Positions 1 to 5,793 of a DNA stretch of 8,964 nucleotides are shown here, piece after piece. How positions within the stretch are numbered: the stretch's first letter is position 1; each line of letters opens with the position of its first letter. This stretch comes from Variovorax sp. (GTDB lineage Bacteria > Pseudomonadota > Gammaproteobacteria > Burkholderiales > Burkholderiaceae_C): contig JAQGLP010000108.1 of the NCBI GenBank assembly GCA_028292835.1, positions 1 through 8,964 on the forward strand. Direction: 5' to 3'. The notes below the pieces were generated by a model, which was not told the origin of the DNA, searched no databases, and saw only the letters and a list, made by a program, of their open reading frames with translations. The translations under genes were made by a program, and so were the position numbers.

Positions 1-570
1 CGCGGCATACAGCACCTTGCCGGACTGCCCCTTGGCCACCGTCCGGTGGCCGCGAGGCGCCGGAGCGCCGCGCTCGCCCCGGCAGGCCGGCACCACCTCG
101 TTGCCCGAGTAGTACAGGAACTTGCCATCGGGCGGGTAGGAGGTCTTGTGGTCGGGCATGGTGGCGGCAAAGCGCGCGCCTTGGGCTTCGAGCCATGCCA
201 GGTTGGCAGCGCTGTCGTCGCAGAATTTCTGCAGCGTCGCCTCGCTGACCACGCCGTTGACCTCGTAGCGCAGGTAGTCGGCCATGGCCTCGGGCGTGTC
301 CTCGAAACCGGCCTGGCGCTGGTAGGGCGTGCCGCCGCCGGCGTAGACCACCCCACCCGACAGCGCGCTGGCGCCGCCGCCGTCGAAGCGGTCGATCACC
401 CGCACCGAGGCACCGGCGTCCCGCGCCTCGATGGCTGCGCAGGCGCCGGCCGCGCCCCAGCCGACGACGATCACGTCGGCGCTGTCGCTCCAGTCCACCG
501 CTTGCGCGTCTTCGACCTCCAGCGCCGGAGCGATCGGGGTGACGGTGGAAGGCCGCCTGTTTCCGCTCAT
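1..570 (-). CDS. tesI: 3-oxo-5-alpha-steroid 4-dehydrogenase (TesI-like), 3' part outside window
   Basis: FAD-dependent flavoprotein of the fumarate reductase/FAD_binding_2 family. TesI-type enzymes desaturate ring A of 3-oxo-5-alpha-steroids at C4-C5, using FAD and an outside electron acceptor. Read leftward from the ATG at 570-568, 190 codons stay open to the window edge, so the C-terminal half is missing. Seen: a Rossmann dinucleotide motif VVGWGAAGACAA at residues 35-46 with an acidic residue (Asp60) after the second strand, a GGGASALSGGVVYAGGGT segment near 64-81 as expected for FAD contact, and PAPRGHR near 170-176, which I associate with the delta-4 dehydrogenase branch rather than the delta-1 branch. 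The start codon overlaps the tesH stop in ATGA (567-570), so translation is probably coupled. The choice of delta-4 over another FAD_binding_2 dehydrogenase rests on remembered motifs plus the tesI-tesH-tesA2 order, and the substrate-binding half cannot be checked here. Confidence 0.78.
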   Translation of the reverse strand, partial: MSGNRRPSTVTPIAPALEVEDAQAVDWSDSADVIVVGWGAAGACAAIEARDAGASVRVIDRFDGGGASALSGGVVYAGGGTPYQRQAGFEDTPEAMADYLRYEVNGVVSEATLQKFCDDSAANLAWLEAQGARFAATMPDHKTSYPPDGKFLYYSGNEVVPACRGERGAPAPRGHRTVAKGQSGKVLYAA

Positions 571-2293
571 GCCGCGCGCTCCAGCAGGTCGCCTCTTTCA
601 AGCGGTATCGGCTGGCCCTTGATGGCGGCAATGGCGCGGTAGGCAAAGGTCATGGCCGGGCCGAGCGTCGAACCGGCGCCGGGATAGGCCGGCCCCATCA
701 CCGAGGCCGAGTTGTTGCCCACGCAGTACAGCCCCTCTATCACTTCGCCGGCGTCGTTCAGCACGCGGGCGTCGCGGTCGGTCAGCAGGCCGCCCTTGGT
801 GCCGATGTCGCCGGGATGCAGCTTCATGGCATAGAACGGACCCTGGTCAATCGGCGCCAGGTTGGGGTTGGCTTGGCATGGACGTCGCCGTAGTAGCGGT
901 CGAACACGTTGCCGCCCCGGTCGAAGTCCAGGTCCTTGCCGGTGCGGGCGAATTCGGTCATGCGCGCGGCGCTGGTCACCAGACCGGCGGCATCGACGCC
1001 GATCTGGCTGGCCAGTTCTTCCAAAGTCTCGCCCTTCCAGTACACGGTGTTCAACCAGCTCTTGCGCAGCCGGCTGTCGGGCACGGCGGCCCCGGGCATC
1101 AGCGGGCCGATCGGGTATTTGGCGCGAAAGCCGGCATCGAACACGATCCATGCGGGAATCGCGCCACCGGTCTTGGCGTGGTTGGCGAACATCGCCTGCT
1201 GGAATTCCGGGTAAGGCCCGGACTCGTTCAGAAAGCGCTCGCCGCGCGCATTGACCACCATGCAGCCCGGCAGCGAGCGCTCGACGAACAGTGGCCGGAA
1301 TTTTTCTTCCCTGGGCACCTCCATCGTGGGCACCCCCCAGGTATGGGCCATCAGGTGCAACTGGGCGCCGGCGGCCGCGCCGGCACGGATCGCCTCGCCG
1401 GTGTTGCCGCCGGGCGGGGTGGCGGTCCAGCCCTGGTCAGTGGGTTTGGGCAGGTGCTGCTCGCGCATTTCCTGGTTGCGCTCGAAGCCGCCGGCGCCCA
1501 GGATCACCGCTTGGCGCGCCTGCAGGCGCAGTGCCTGGCCGTCTTTTTGCACCACCACGCCGGTGACGCAGCCGCCCTCGGTGATGAGCGATTCGAGCGG
1601 GGTGTTCAACCACAGCGCAATATTGCGCTGGCGCAGCGCTGTCAGCAGGCCGCCCACCAGCGCCTGGCCACCGGTCAGCCGCCGGTCGCGCCGGGTCTTG
1701 CGACGCCACGGGTAGTCCAGGAAATAGCGCCCCATGATCCACATCAGCGTCCACTTGGACTTGCGCTCGCGCGCCAGCATGGAACGGGCCTGGACGGCGT
1801 TGATGTTCATGCGGCCGAAAATCAGCTGGCCCGGATTGGTCGGGCGCATCAGGCTCAATCCCTCCAAGCCGAGCCGGGCGGCGTTGAAATCCACCGGGTC
1901 CATGGTGCGGCCGCCGGGCAGCGCACCCTCGATGGCCGGGTAGTAGTCGGAGTAATGCGGCATGCAGCGGTAGGGAATGCCGATCTGCGCCAGGTAGCGC
2001 GCCATGTGGCGCGCCGTCTCGACATAGGCCAGTACCCGGTCGTCGCTGGCCAAGCCCTTGGCGCAGGCCTTGACGTAGCCGAAGGCCACGTCGATGCTGT
2101 CGCGCAGGCCGGCCTTCGGCATGTCGTGGTTGTCGGGAATCCAGATGCCGCCGCCCGAGATGGCCGAGGTGCCGCCGGCCAGCGGGGCCTTTTCCACCAC
2201 CAGCGCCTTGAGTCCTTCGTCGCTGGCCCGGATGGCCGCCAGCAGCGCGCCGGCGCCCGAGCCGACCACGATCACATCGAAATCTTGTTGCAC
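567..2293 (-). pseudogene. tesH: 3-ketosteroid delta-1-dehydrogenase (KstD/TesH-like), interrupted by a one-base frameshift
   Basis: The intact family enzyme inserts a C1-C2 double bond into ring A of 3-ketosteroids with FAD. Reading from GTG 2293-2291, the first 474 codons give a good KstD: GSGAGA near residues 11-16, Glu34, GGTSAISGGGIWIP near 39-52, an SDYYP segment at 115-119 in the region of a catalytic Tyr, and NESGPY at 356-361. After HAK (codons ending at 872) one base is missing, so the ribosome would run into a TGA at 826-824 and give a protein of about 489 aa. The remaining 100 codons (869-570) are in the next frame and contain APIDQGPFYA, GDIGTKGGL, GLYCVGNNSA and AYPGAGSTLGPAM, the conserved KstD C-terminus with the active-site Tyr and Gly (Tyr537 and Gly541 in the repaired protein). 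One added base restores 575 aa, close to the family length. Either a real inactivation or a sequence error; the intact flanks and neighbours favour an error or a very recent event. A TTG start at 2311 is possible but has no ribosome binding site. Confidence 0.85.
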
Positions 2294-2298
2294 AGCTG

Positions 2299-2303
2299 CC
2301 TCT
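2299..2303 (-). promoter_or_regulatory. Ribosome binding site of tesH
   Basis: On the minus strand AGAGG lies 5 nt before the GTG at 2293-2291. It supports GTG as the start over the TTG 18 nt upstream (2311-2309), before which I see no purine-rich site. It lies in the 37-bp gap after the tesA2 stop. Confidence 0.55.
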
Positions 2304-2330
2304 TTCTGCAATCGTTGGACCGTTGCCGCT

Positions 2331-3524
2331 TCAGACGAACGGGTCGGCGTTGGGCAGGCCCAGCATCACGGCGCCATGCGCGCGCGCATAGGTATCGGTG
2401 TTGTTGGCGATGTGGCCGCGCGACTGGTGGATGTCGCGGAAGAAGCGCTCGATCGGATTGGTTTTGTAGGCGCCCGATGCGGCGGTGGCGCGCAGCAGTT
2501 CGTCGACGTGGCGTGCGCAGACCTTGGGCACCTGCGACGACTGGGCGCGCTGCAGCAGGCGTTCCTCGACCGTCATGGAGTCGCCCGTCTTGGCGCATTC
2601 GACGACGCGGGCGAAATTGCGCATCAGCACCAGCTTGAGCGCGTCGGACGCCATCATGGCTTCGGTGATGGCCAGTTGGGCGTTGACGTCCTCGGCGGTC
2701 TTGCCACCATGCTTGCCGACGTGCGCGGCGGCGCGCTGGCGGAACTCGGCAATCGCCCCATCGAGCGCACCGATGCAGGCGGTCGACACGGCACGCTGGA
2801 ATACCTGAATGAAGGGAATATGGTAGAGCCAGCCGTCATTGAGCGCGCGGCCCGGGCAAGCGGCGTCGCTGTGGTCGTTGGTGGCATTGACGCGGTAAGC
2901 CGGTACAAAGGCGTTCTCCACCACGATGTCGTGGCTGCCGGAGGCGCGCAGACCCAGCACGTCCCAGTTCTGGACGACTTTGAAGTCCGACTTGGGCAAC
3001 AGGAAGGTGTTGTGTTCCATGCCGGTGCCGTCGGCCTTGGGCAGCAGCGCGCCCAGGAAGATCCAGTCGCAGTGCTCGACGCCGCTGGAAAACCCCCAGT
3101 GCCCCGAGAAACGGTAGCCGCCCTCCACCTTCTCGGCCTTGCCTGCCGGCATGTAGGTCGAGGCGATGCGCACCGAGCTGTCCTGGCCCCAGACATCCTG
3201 CTGCGCCTGTTCGCCGTACAGGGGCAGCTCCCAGTTGTGCACGCCGATCACGCCGAAGATCCAGGCGGTGGACATGCAGCCTTCGGCCAGCGCCATCTGC
3301 ACCTGATAGAACACGCGCGGGTCCATTTCGTAGCCGCCCCAGCGCCTGGGCTGCAGTATCCGGAACAGGCCGGCCCGGTCGATATCGGCCACGGTTTCTT
3401 CGCTGACGCGGCCTTCGCGGTCGGCAGCCAGGGCGCGATCGGCCAGCTTGGGTGCCAATGCCTTGGCGCGCGCTATCAGCTCAATCGCCTCGGGCGTCGA
3501 GTAGTCGTCTTTCACTGCAATCAT
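2331..3524 (-). CDS. tesA2: Oxygenase component of 3-HSA (secosteroid phenol) 4-hydroxylase, TesA2/HsaA-like
   Basis: Flavin-dependent monooxygenase of the acyl-CoA dehydrogenase fold. In the steroid pathway this component takes reduced flavin from its partner reductase and ortho-hydroxylates 3-hydroxy-9,10-secoandrosta-1,3,5(10)-triene-9,17-dione (3-HSA) to the 3,4-catechol. The 397-aa length matches HsaA and the C2 oxygenase of 4-hydroxyphenylacetate hydroxylase. Seen: an alpha-helical N-terminus with QPRRWGGYE at 59-67, a middle beta domain with GHWGFSSG at 141-148 and GLRASGSHDI at 191-200, and a C-terminal helical domain with FFRDIHQSRGH at 361-371, whose His/Asp pattern is typical of this hydroxylase subfamily. 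True acyl-CoA dehydrogenases carry a catalytic Glu and CoA-binding features that I do not see. The ATG at 3524 has GGAGA 7 nt upstream. It is the first gene of the leftward operon; its reductase partner starts the divergent operon. The steroid substrate is inferred from the neighbours; a related phenol substrate is the main alternative. Confidence 0.88.
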   Translation of the reverse strand: MIAVKDDYSTPEAIELIARAKALAPKLADRALAADREGRVSEETVADIDRAGLFRILQPRRWGGYEMDPRVFYQVQMALAEGCMSTAWIFGVIGVHNWELPLYGEQAQQDVWGQDSSVRIASTYMPAGKAEKVEGGYRFSGHWGFSSGVEHCDWIFLGALLPKADGTGMEHNTFLLPKSDFKVVQNWDVLGLRASGSHDIVVENAFVPAYRVNATNDHSDAACPGRALNDGWLYHIPFIQVFQRAVSTACIGALDGAIAEFRQRAAAHVGKHGGKTAEDVNAQLAITEAMMASDALKLVLMRNFARVVECAKTGDSMTVEERLLQRAQSSQVPKVCARHVDELLRATAASGAYKTNPIERFFRDIHQSRGHIANNTDTYARAHGAVMLGLPNADPFV

Positions 3525-3625
3525 GGTCTGTCTCCGGAAGGCTGGGCCGTGCGGCGCAAGTGGGTTTGGGGCAAGTCAACAAGGCAGGGACCTTGCGATG
3601 CACGGATATTCCCATCCGCCCCCGC

Positions 3626-3653
3626 TTGGCTCATCGTCCAATCAGACTAAAAA
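3626..3653 (+). promoter_or_regulatory. Candidate sigma-70 promoter for tesA1DEFG
   Basis: TTGGCT (3626-3631) and TAAAAA (3648-3653) are separated by 16 bp, and each matches 4 of 6 positions of the sigma-70 consensus. A start near 3660 would leave a leader of about 170 nt before tesA1 and would place the 14-bp palindrome right at the transcription start. This is a by-eye prediction only. Confidence 0.25.
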
Positions 3654-3663
3654 ACGCCGGGCA

Positions 3664-3677
3664 CGCAGGCGCCTGCG
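3664..3677. promoter_or_regulatory. 14-bp perfect palindrome, possible operator
   Basis: CGCAGGCGCCTGCG is perfectly self-complementary, and the flanking bases (A on both sides) end the symmetry. It sits in the divergent region just after the candidate promoter, where a repressor dimer could act. In DNA this rich in G and C, short palindromes also arise by chance. Confidence 0.25.
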
Positions 3678-3760
3678 AGGGGGCCCAGGCCGCGCGGGCC
3701 ATGTCGGCATGACGGCCAGAGACAACCGGCTGCCTGCCGATGCGATGCCCTGGTCCGCGC

Positions 3761-3780
3761 CTAGTCCGTGTGGGGGATTC
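3761..3780 (+). promoter_or_regulatory. Candidate activator or promoter element upstream of tesA1
   Basis: CTAGTCCGTGTGGGGGATTC lies 52-71 nt before the tesA1 ATG. It contains CTAG, a rare tetranucleotide in many bacterial genomes, followed by a G run, and differs from the surrounding coding-like GC pattern. No clear dyad is present and I cannot name the factor; the role is a guess from position. Confidence 0.2.
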
Positions 3781-3820
3781 GAGACGGCGCGCCGCCCGGC
3801 AAGCTTGGCCGCCAAGTACC

Positions 3821-3826
3821 AGGAGA
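3821..3826 (+). promoter_or_regulatory. Ribosome binding site fixing the tesA1 start
   Basis: AGGAGA lies 5 nt before the ATG at 3832. It settles the start: the same frame is open for 103 codons further upstream, but flavin reductases of this family begin just before the DFRRALGMFATGV segment. Confidence 0.75.
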
Positions 3827-3831
3827 CTTGT

Positions 3832-4842
3832 ATGGACCAGCTTGCCACGCCCTTTGACCCCAAGGACTTTCGCCGCGCGCTCGGGATGTTTGCCACCGGC
3901 GTCACCATCGTGACCACCCGCACGGCCGATGGCTCGCCGGTGGGCATCACGGCCAACAGCTTCAACTCGGTGTCGCTGGAGCCGCCCATGGTGCTCTGGA
4001 GTCTGGCCAACAATGCGCGCAGCCTGCCGGTCTTCAGCGGCAGCAAGCACTGGAACGTGCACATCCTGTCGAACGAGCAGGAAGCCCTGTCCAACCGCTT
4101 CGCCCGCGCAGGCGAGGACAAGTTCGCCGGGCTGGCGCTGGACGCCTCGGCCCATGGCGTGCCGCTGATCCCCGAGTGCAGCGCGCGCTTCCAGTGCCGC
4201 ACCGCCTTTCAATACGAGGGCGGCGACCACACCATCTTTGTCGGCGAGGTGCTGCAATACGACAGCTGCGCCCTGCCCCCGCTGCTCTATGTCACCGGCG
4301 GCTATGCGCTGGCCGCGCGCAAGGCGGCGCCGGTTTCCACCGAGCCGCTGGCCAACATGGACGGCGCACTGTATTCGGAAAACCTGCTGGGTTACCTGTT
4401 TGGCCGCGCCCACTTCCAGTTTGTCCATGGCATGCGCGGCACGCTGCAGCAGCGCCACCTGTCGGATACCGACTTCTTCGTGCTCTCGCTGTTGAGCGTG
4501 CGCCAGCCGCTGGCGGCCGAGGAAATCGCCGCCCATATCGCCTACACCGGCGTGGACCTGGGAGCCGCCACGCTGCAGTCGCTGGTGGAACGTGGCCTGC
4601 TGCTGGCGGAAGGCGGTACGCAGCCGGGCCTGCGCCTGAGCCCAGCGGGCAGCGATGCCATCCTGCATGTGCTGGCCGCCGCCAAGGTGGTGGAGGCCAA
4701 CCTGGTCGACCGCATGGGCGAGCTGGAATCCGCCGCGCTGCGCAACCTGCTGAAGCAGGCCATTCTGGCCACCGACCCGGGCCTGCCCAAACTCTGGCAA
4801 GCGCCGGCCACGGCGCCTGGACCCGGTCTTTCCGCCTCCTGA
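3832..4842 (+). CDS. tesA1: Flavin reductase component of 3-HSA hydroxylase with C-terminal MarR-like domain (TesA1)
   Basis: Supplies reduced flavin from NAD(P)H to the oxygenase TesA2. The 336-aa protein has two parts. Residues about 10-165 are an HpaC/flavin reductase-like split-barrel domain with FRRALGMFATGVTIVTT at 13-29, GITANSFNSVSLEPPMVL at 38-55 and GDHTIFVGEV at 131-140. Residues about 175-320 are helical, with SDTDFFVLSLL, an LAAEEIAAHI helix and LQSLVERGLL followed by LRLSPAG, the usual pattern of a MarR-type winged helix with its wing. The same fusion is known in the C1 reductase of Acinetobacter 4-hydroxyphenylacetate hydroxylase, where the extra domain makes reductase activity respond to the aromatic substrate. 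Mycobacterial HsaB (about 190 aa) lacks it. By analogy this reductase may speed up when the secosteroid phenol binds. It heads the rightward operon, opposite its partner gene, and ends in a low-complexity Ala/Pro/Gly tail. Confidence 0.88.
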   Translation: MDQLATPFDPKDFRRALGMFATGVTIVTTRTADGSPVGITANSFNSVSLEPPMVLWSLANNARSLPVFSGSKHWNVHILSNEQEALSNRFARAGEDKFAGLALDASAHGVPLIPECSARFQCRTAFQYEGGDHTIFVGEVLQYDSCALPPLLYVTGGYALAARKAAPVSTEPLANMDGALYSENLLGYLFGRAHFQFVHGMRGTLQQRHLSDTDFFVLSLLSVRQPLAAEEIAAHIAYTGVDLGAATLQSLVERGLLLAEGGTQPGLRLSPAGSDAILHVLAAAKVVEANLVDRMGELESAALRNLLKQAILATDPGLPKLWQAPATAPGPGLSAS

Positions 4843-4865
4843 AACGTGGATTGCCGGCCACGGCA
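4801..4865 (+). repeat. Pair of stem-loops with the same core and GCCA loop
   Basis: GCGCCG-GCCA-CGGCGC (4801-4816) lies in the last codons of tesA1, and TGCCG-GCCA-CGGCA (4852-4865) lies just after its stop. The two share the 12-bp direct repeat GCCGGCCACGGC (4803-4814 and 4853-4864) exactly 50 bp apart. In mRNA both could fold as tetraloop hairpins. No T tract follows closely, so neither looks like an intrinsic terminator; mRNA stability or processing between tesA1 and tesD is possible. Confidence 0.45.
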
Positions 4866-4898
4866 GCCGCAGCCGCAGCCGCAGCCGCAGCCGCAGCC
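4863..4898 (+). repeat. Hexanucleotide tandem repeat, six perfect GCAGCC units
   Basis: Six uninterrupted copies of GCAGCC lie in the 107-bp gap between tesA1 and tesD and overlap the 3' edge of the second stem-loop. Slippage during replication could change the copy number. It is outside coding sequence if tesD starts at 4950; in the tesD frame it would read as a poly-Ala run. It is not a recognised protein or RNA motif. Confidence 0.85.
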
Positions 4899-4916
4899 AA
4901 GGTGGTATCCGACGCG

Positions 4917-4949
4917 CCTTTTTCCTCTTTTCCTTTTCACCCACACCCC
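4917..4949 (+). promoter_or_regulatory. Pyrimidine-rich tesD leader without Shine-Dalgarno
   Basis: The 33 nt before the tesD ATG are almost only C and T, with three A and no G, so no Shine-Dalgarno pairing is possible there. The nearest purine-rich stretch (AAGGTGG near 4899-4905) is about 45 nt away. Such tracts can recruit ribosomal protein S1, so tesD may be translated in an S1-dependent way. Confidence 0.5.
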
Positions 4950-5789
4950 ATGCAGACACCCCACTCCATCCCAGAAGGCCACTACCTCGACATCGCCCCG
5001 GTGGCGGGCCTGCCGCAGCGCGTTCACTACCATGACCAGGGCGAAGGCGAAGCCGTCATCTTCCTGCATGGCGCGGGCGGCGGCGCCAGTGGCTACAGCA
5101 ACTTCAAGGGCAACTACCCGGCGTTTGCCGAGGCCGGCTTTCGCACCATCGTGCCCGACCTGCTGGGCTACGGCCTGTCGAGCAAGCCCGACCTGCCGCA
5201 GTACGACCTGGACCTGTTCATTGCCGGCATCAAGGGGCTGGTGGACGGGCTGGGCCTTCAACGCGTCACGCTGCTGGGCAATTCGCTGGGCGGCGCGGTA
5301 GCGCTGGGCTACGCGCTGGCCTATCCGGACGACGTGGCGCGCCTGATCCTGATGGCGCCGGGCGGCGTGGAAGACCTGGACACCTACCTGGCGATGCCCG
5401 GCATTGCCAACATGTTCAATATCTACAAATCGGGCAAGACCGGCGCCGAGGCGATGCGCGCCGTGATGACGATGCAGCTGTTCGACCCATCGCTGCTGAC
5501 CGACGAGATCATCAACGAGCGCGCGCCGATCGCCGCCACCCAGACCCAGGCCGCCCGCTCCATCCTGAAGGTTCCGAACATGACCGAGCGCCTGCACGAG
5601 CTGCGCTGCCCGGTGTTCGGCTTCTGGGGTGTGAACGACCAGTTCAACCCGGCCAGCGGCACCATGAAGCTGATGGACCACTGCCCCCAGGCGCGCATGG
5701 TGCTGGTCAACCGCTGCGGCCACTGGGTGCAGGTCGAGCACCGCGAGATGTTCAACCGCGGCTGCATCGACTTCCTGCAGAACGGCTGA
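4950..5789 (+). CDS. tesD: 4,5-9,10-diseco steroid (4,9-DSHA) hydrolase, TesD/HsaD-like
   Basis: Alpha/beta hydrolase of the meta-cleavage product hydrolase group (BphD, HsaD). In steroid degradation it cuts the C-C bond of the ring-A cleavage product 4,9-DSHA, giving 9,17-dioxo-hexanorandrostan-5-oate and 2-hydroxyhexa-2,4-dienoate in the cytoplasm. The 279-aa length is normal. Seen: HGAGGG at 40-45 (oxyanion hole loop), nucleophile Ser112 in GNSLGG, Asp230 in the GVND turn and His258 in RCGHWVQVEH, in the expected order; a lid domain falls roughly between 140 and 210. The ATG at 4950 is chosen because the conserved part begins soon after and no other good start lies nearby; it has no Shine-Dalgarno. 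It ends 4 nt before tesE. The nature of the substrate comes from the neighbours, since related hydrolases act on biphenyl or other aromatic products. Confidence 0.88.
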   Translation: MQTPHSIPEGHYLDIAPVAGLPQRVHYHDQGEGEAVIFLHGAGGGASGYSNFKGNYPAFAEAGFRTIVPDLLGYGLSSKPDLPQYDLDLFIAGIKGLVDGLGLQRVTLLGNSLGGAVALGYALAYPDDVARLILMAPGGVEDLDTYLAMPGIANMFNIYKSGKTGAEAMRAVMTMQLFDPSLLTDEIINERAPIAATQTQAARSILKVPNMTERLHELRCPVFGFWGVNDQFNPASGTMKLMDHCPQARMVLVNRCGHWVQVEHREMFNRGCIDFLQNG

Positions 5790-5793
5790 CCCG

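Larger units (their letters stand above)
3525..3831. promoter_or_regulatory. Divergent tesA2/tesA1 control region (no gene)
   Basis: A 307-bp non-coding gap separates two divergent starts, so promoters for both operons must lie here or within the gene ends. It contains a six-A run (3649-3654) that stands out in GC-rich DNA, a 5-bp inverted repeat CGGAT/ATCCG around a 6-nt loop (3603-3618), a 14-bp perfect palindrome (3664-3677) and an unusual CTAGTCC/GGGGGATTC element (3761-3780). The reading frame of tesA1 happens to be open back to an ATG at 3523, but that extension looks like no protein I know and is better read as leader. I could not identify a convincing leftward promoter. Confidence 0.7.

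Noticed and set aside
878..2638. Rightward 586-codon open frame opposite tesH and tesA2
   Set aside because: It is the antisense of two clear flavoproteins; its composition (Ala, Gly, His, Val, Arg-rich, no domains) is typical of reverse frames in high-GC genes.
3603..3618. CGGAT/ATCCG inverted repeat as an operator
   Set aside because: Only 5 bp per arm; too weak to call by itself.
3523..3831. N-terminal extension of tesA1 by 103 codons from an ATG at 3523
   Set aside because: The extension would overlap the tesA2 start codon, has no family similarity I can see and lacks a ribosome site, whereas AGGAGA lies 5 nt before 3832 and the conserved domain starts there.
4863..4898. CRISPR-like array
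   Set aside because: Six-base units with no spacers; a simple tandem repeat.
4176..4949. Upstream extension of the tesD frame through the hexanucleotide repeat
   Set aside because: The frame overlaps tesA1 and the extra part is Arg/Pro/Ala-rich with no similarity; the hydrolase begins normally at 4950.
3631..4959. Leftward 442-codon open frame opposite tesA1
   Set aside because: Reverse-frame shadow with Arg/Gln/Gly-rich low-information sequence; it even reads the hexanucleotide repeat as an RL repeat.
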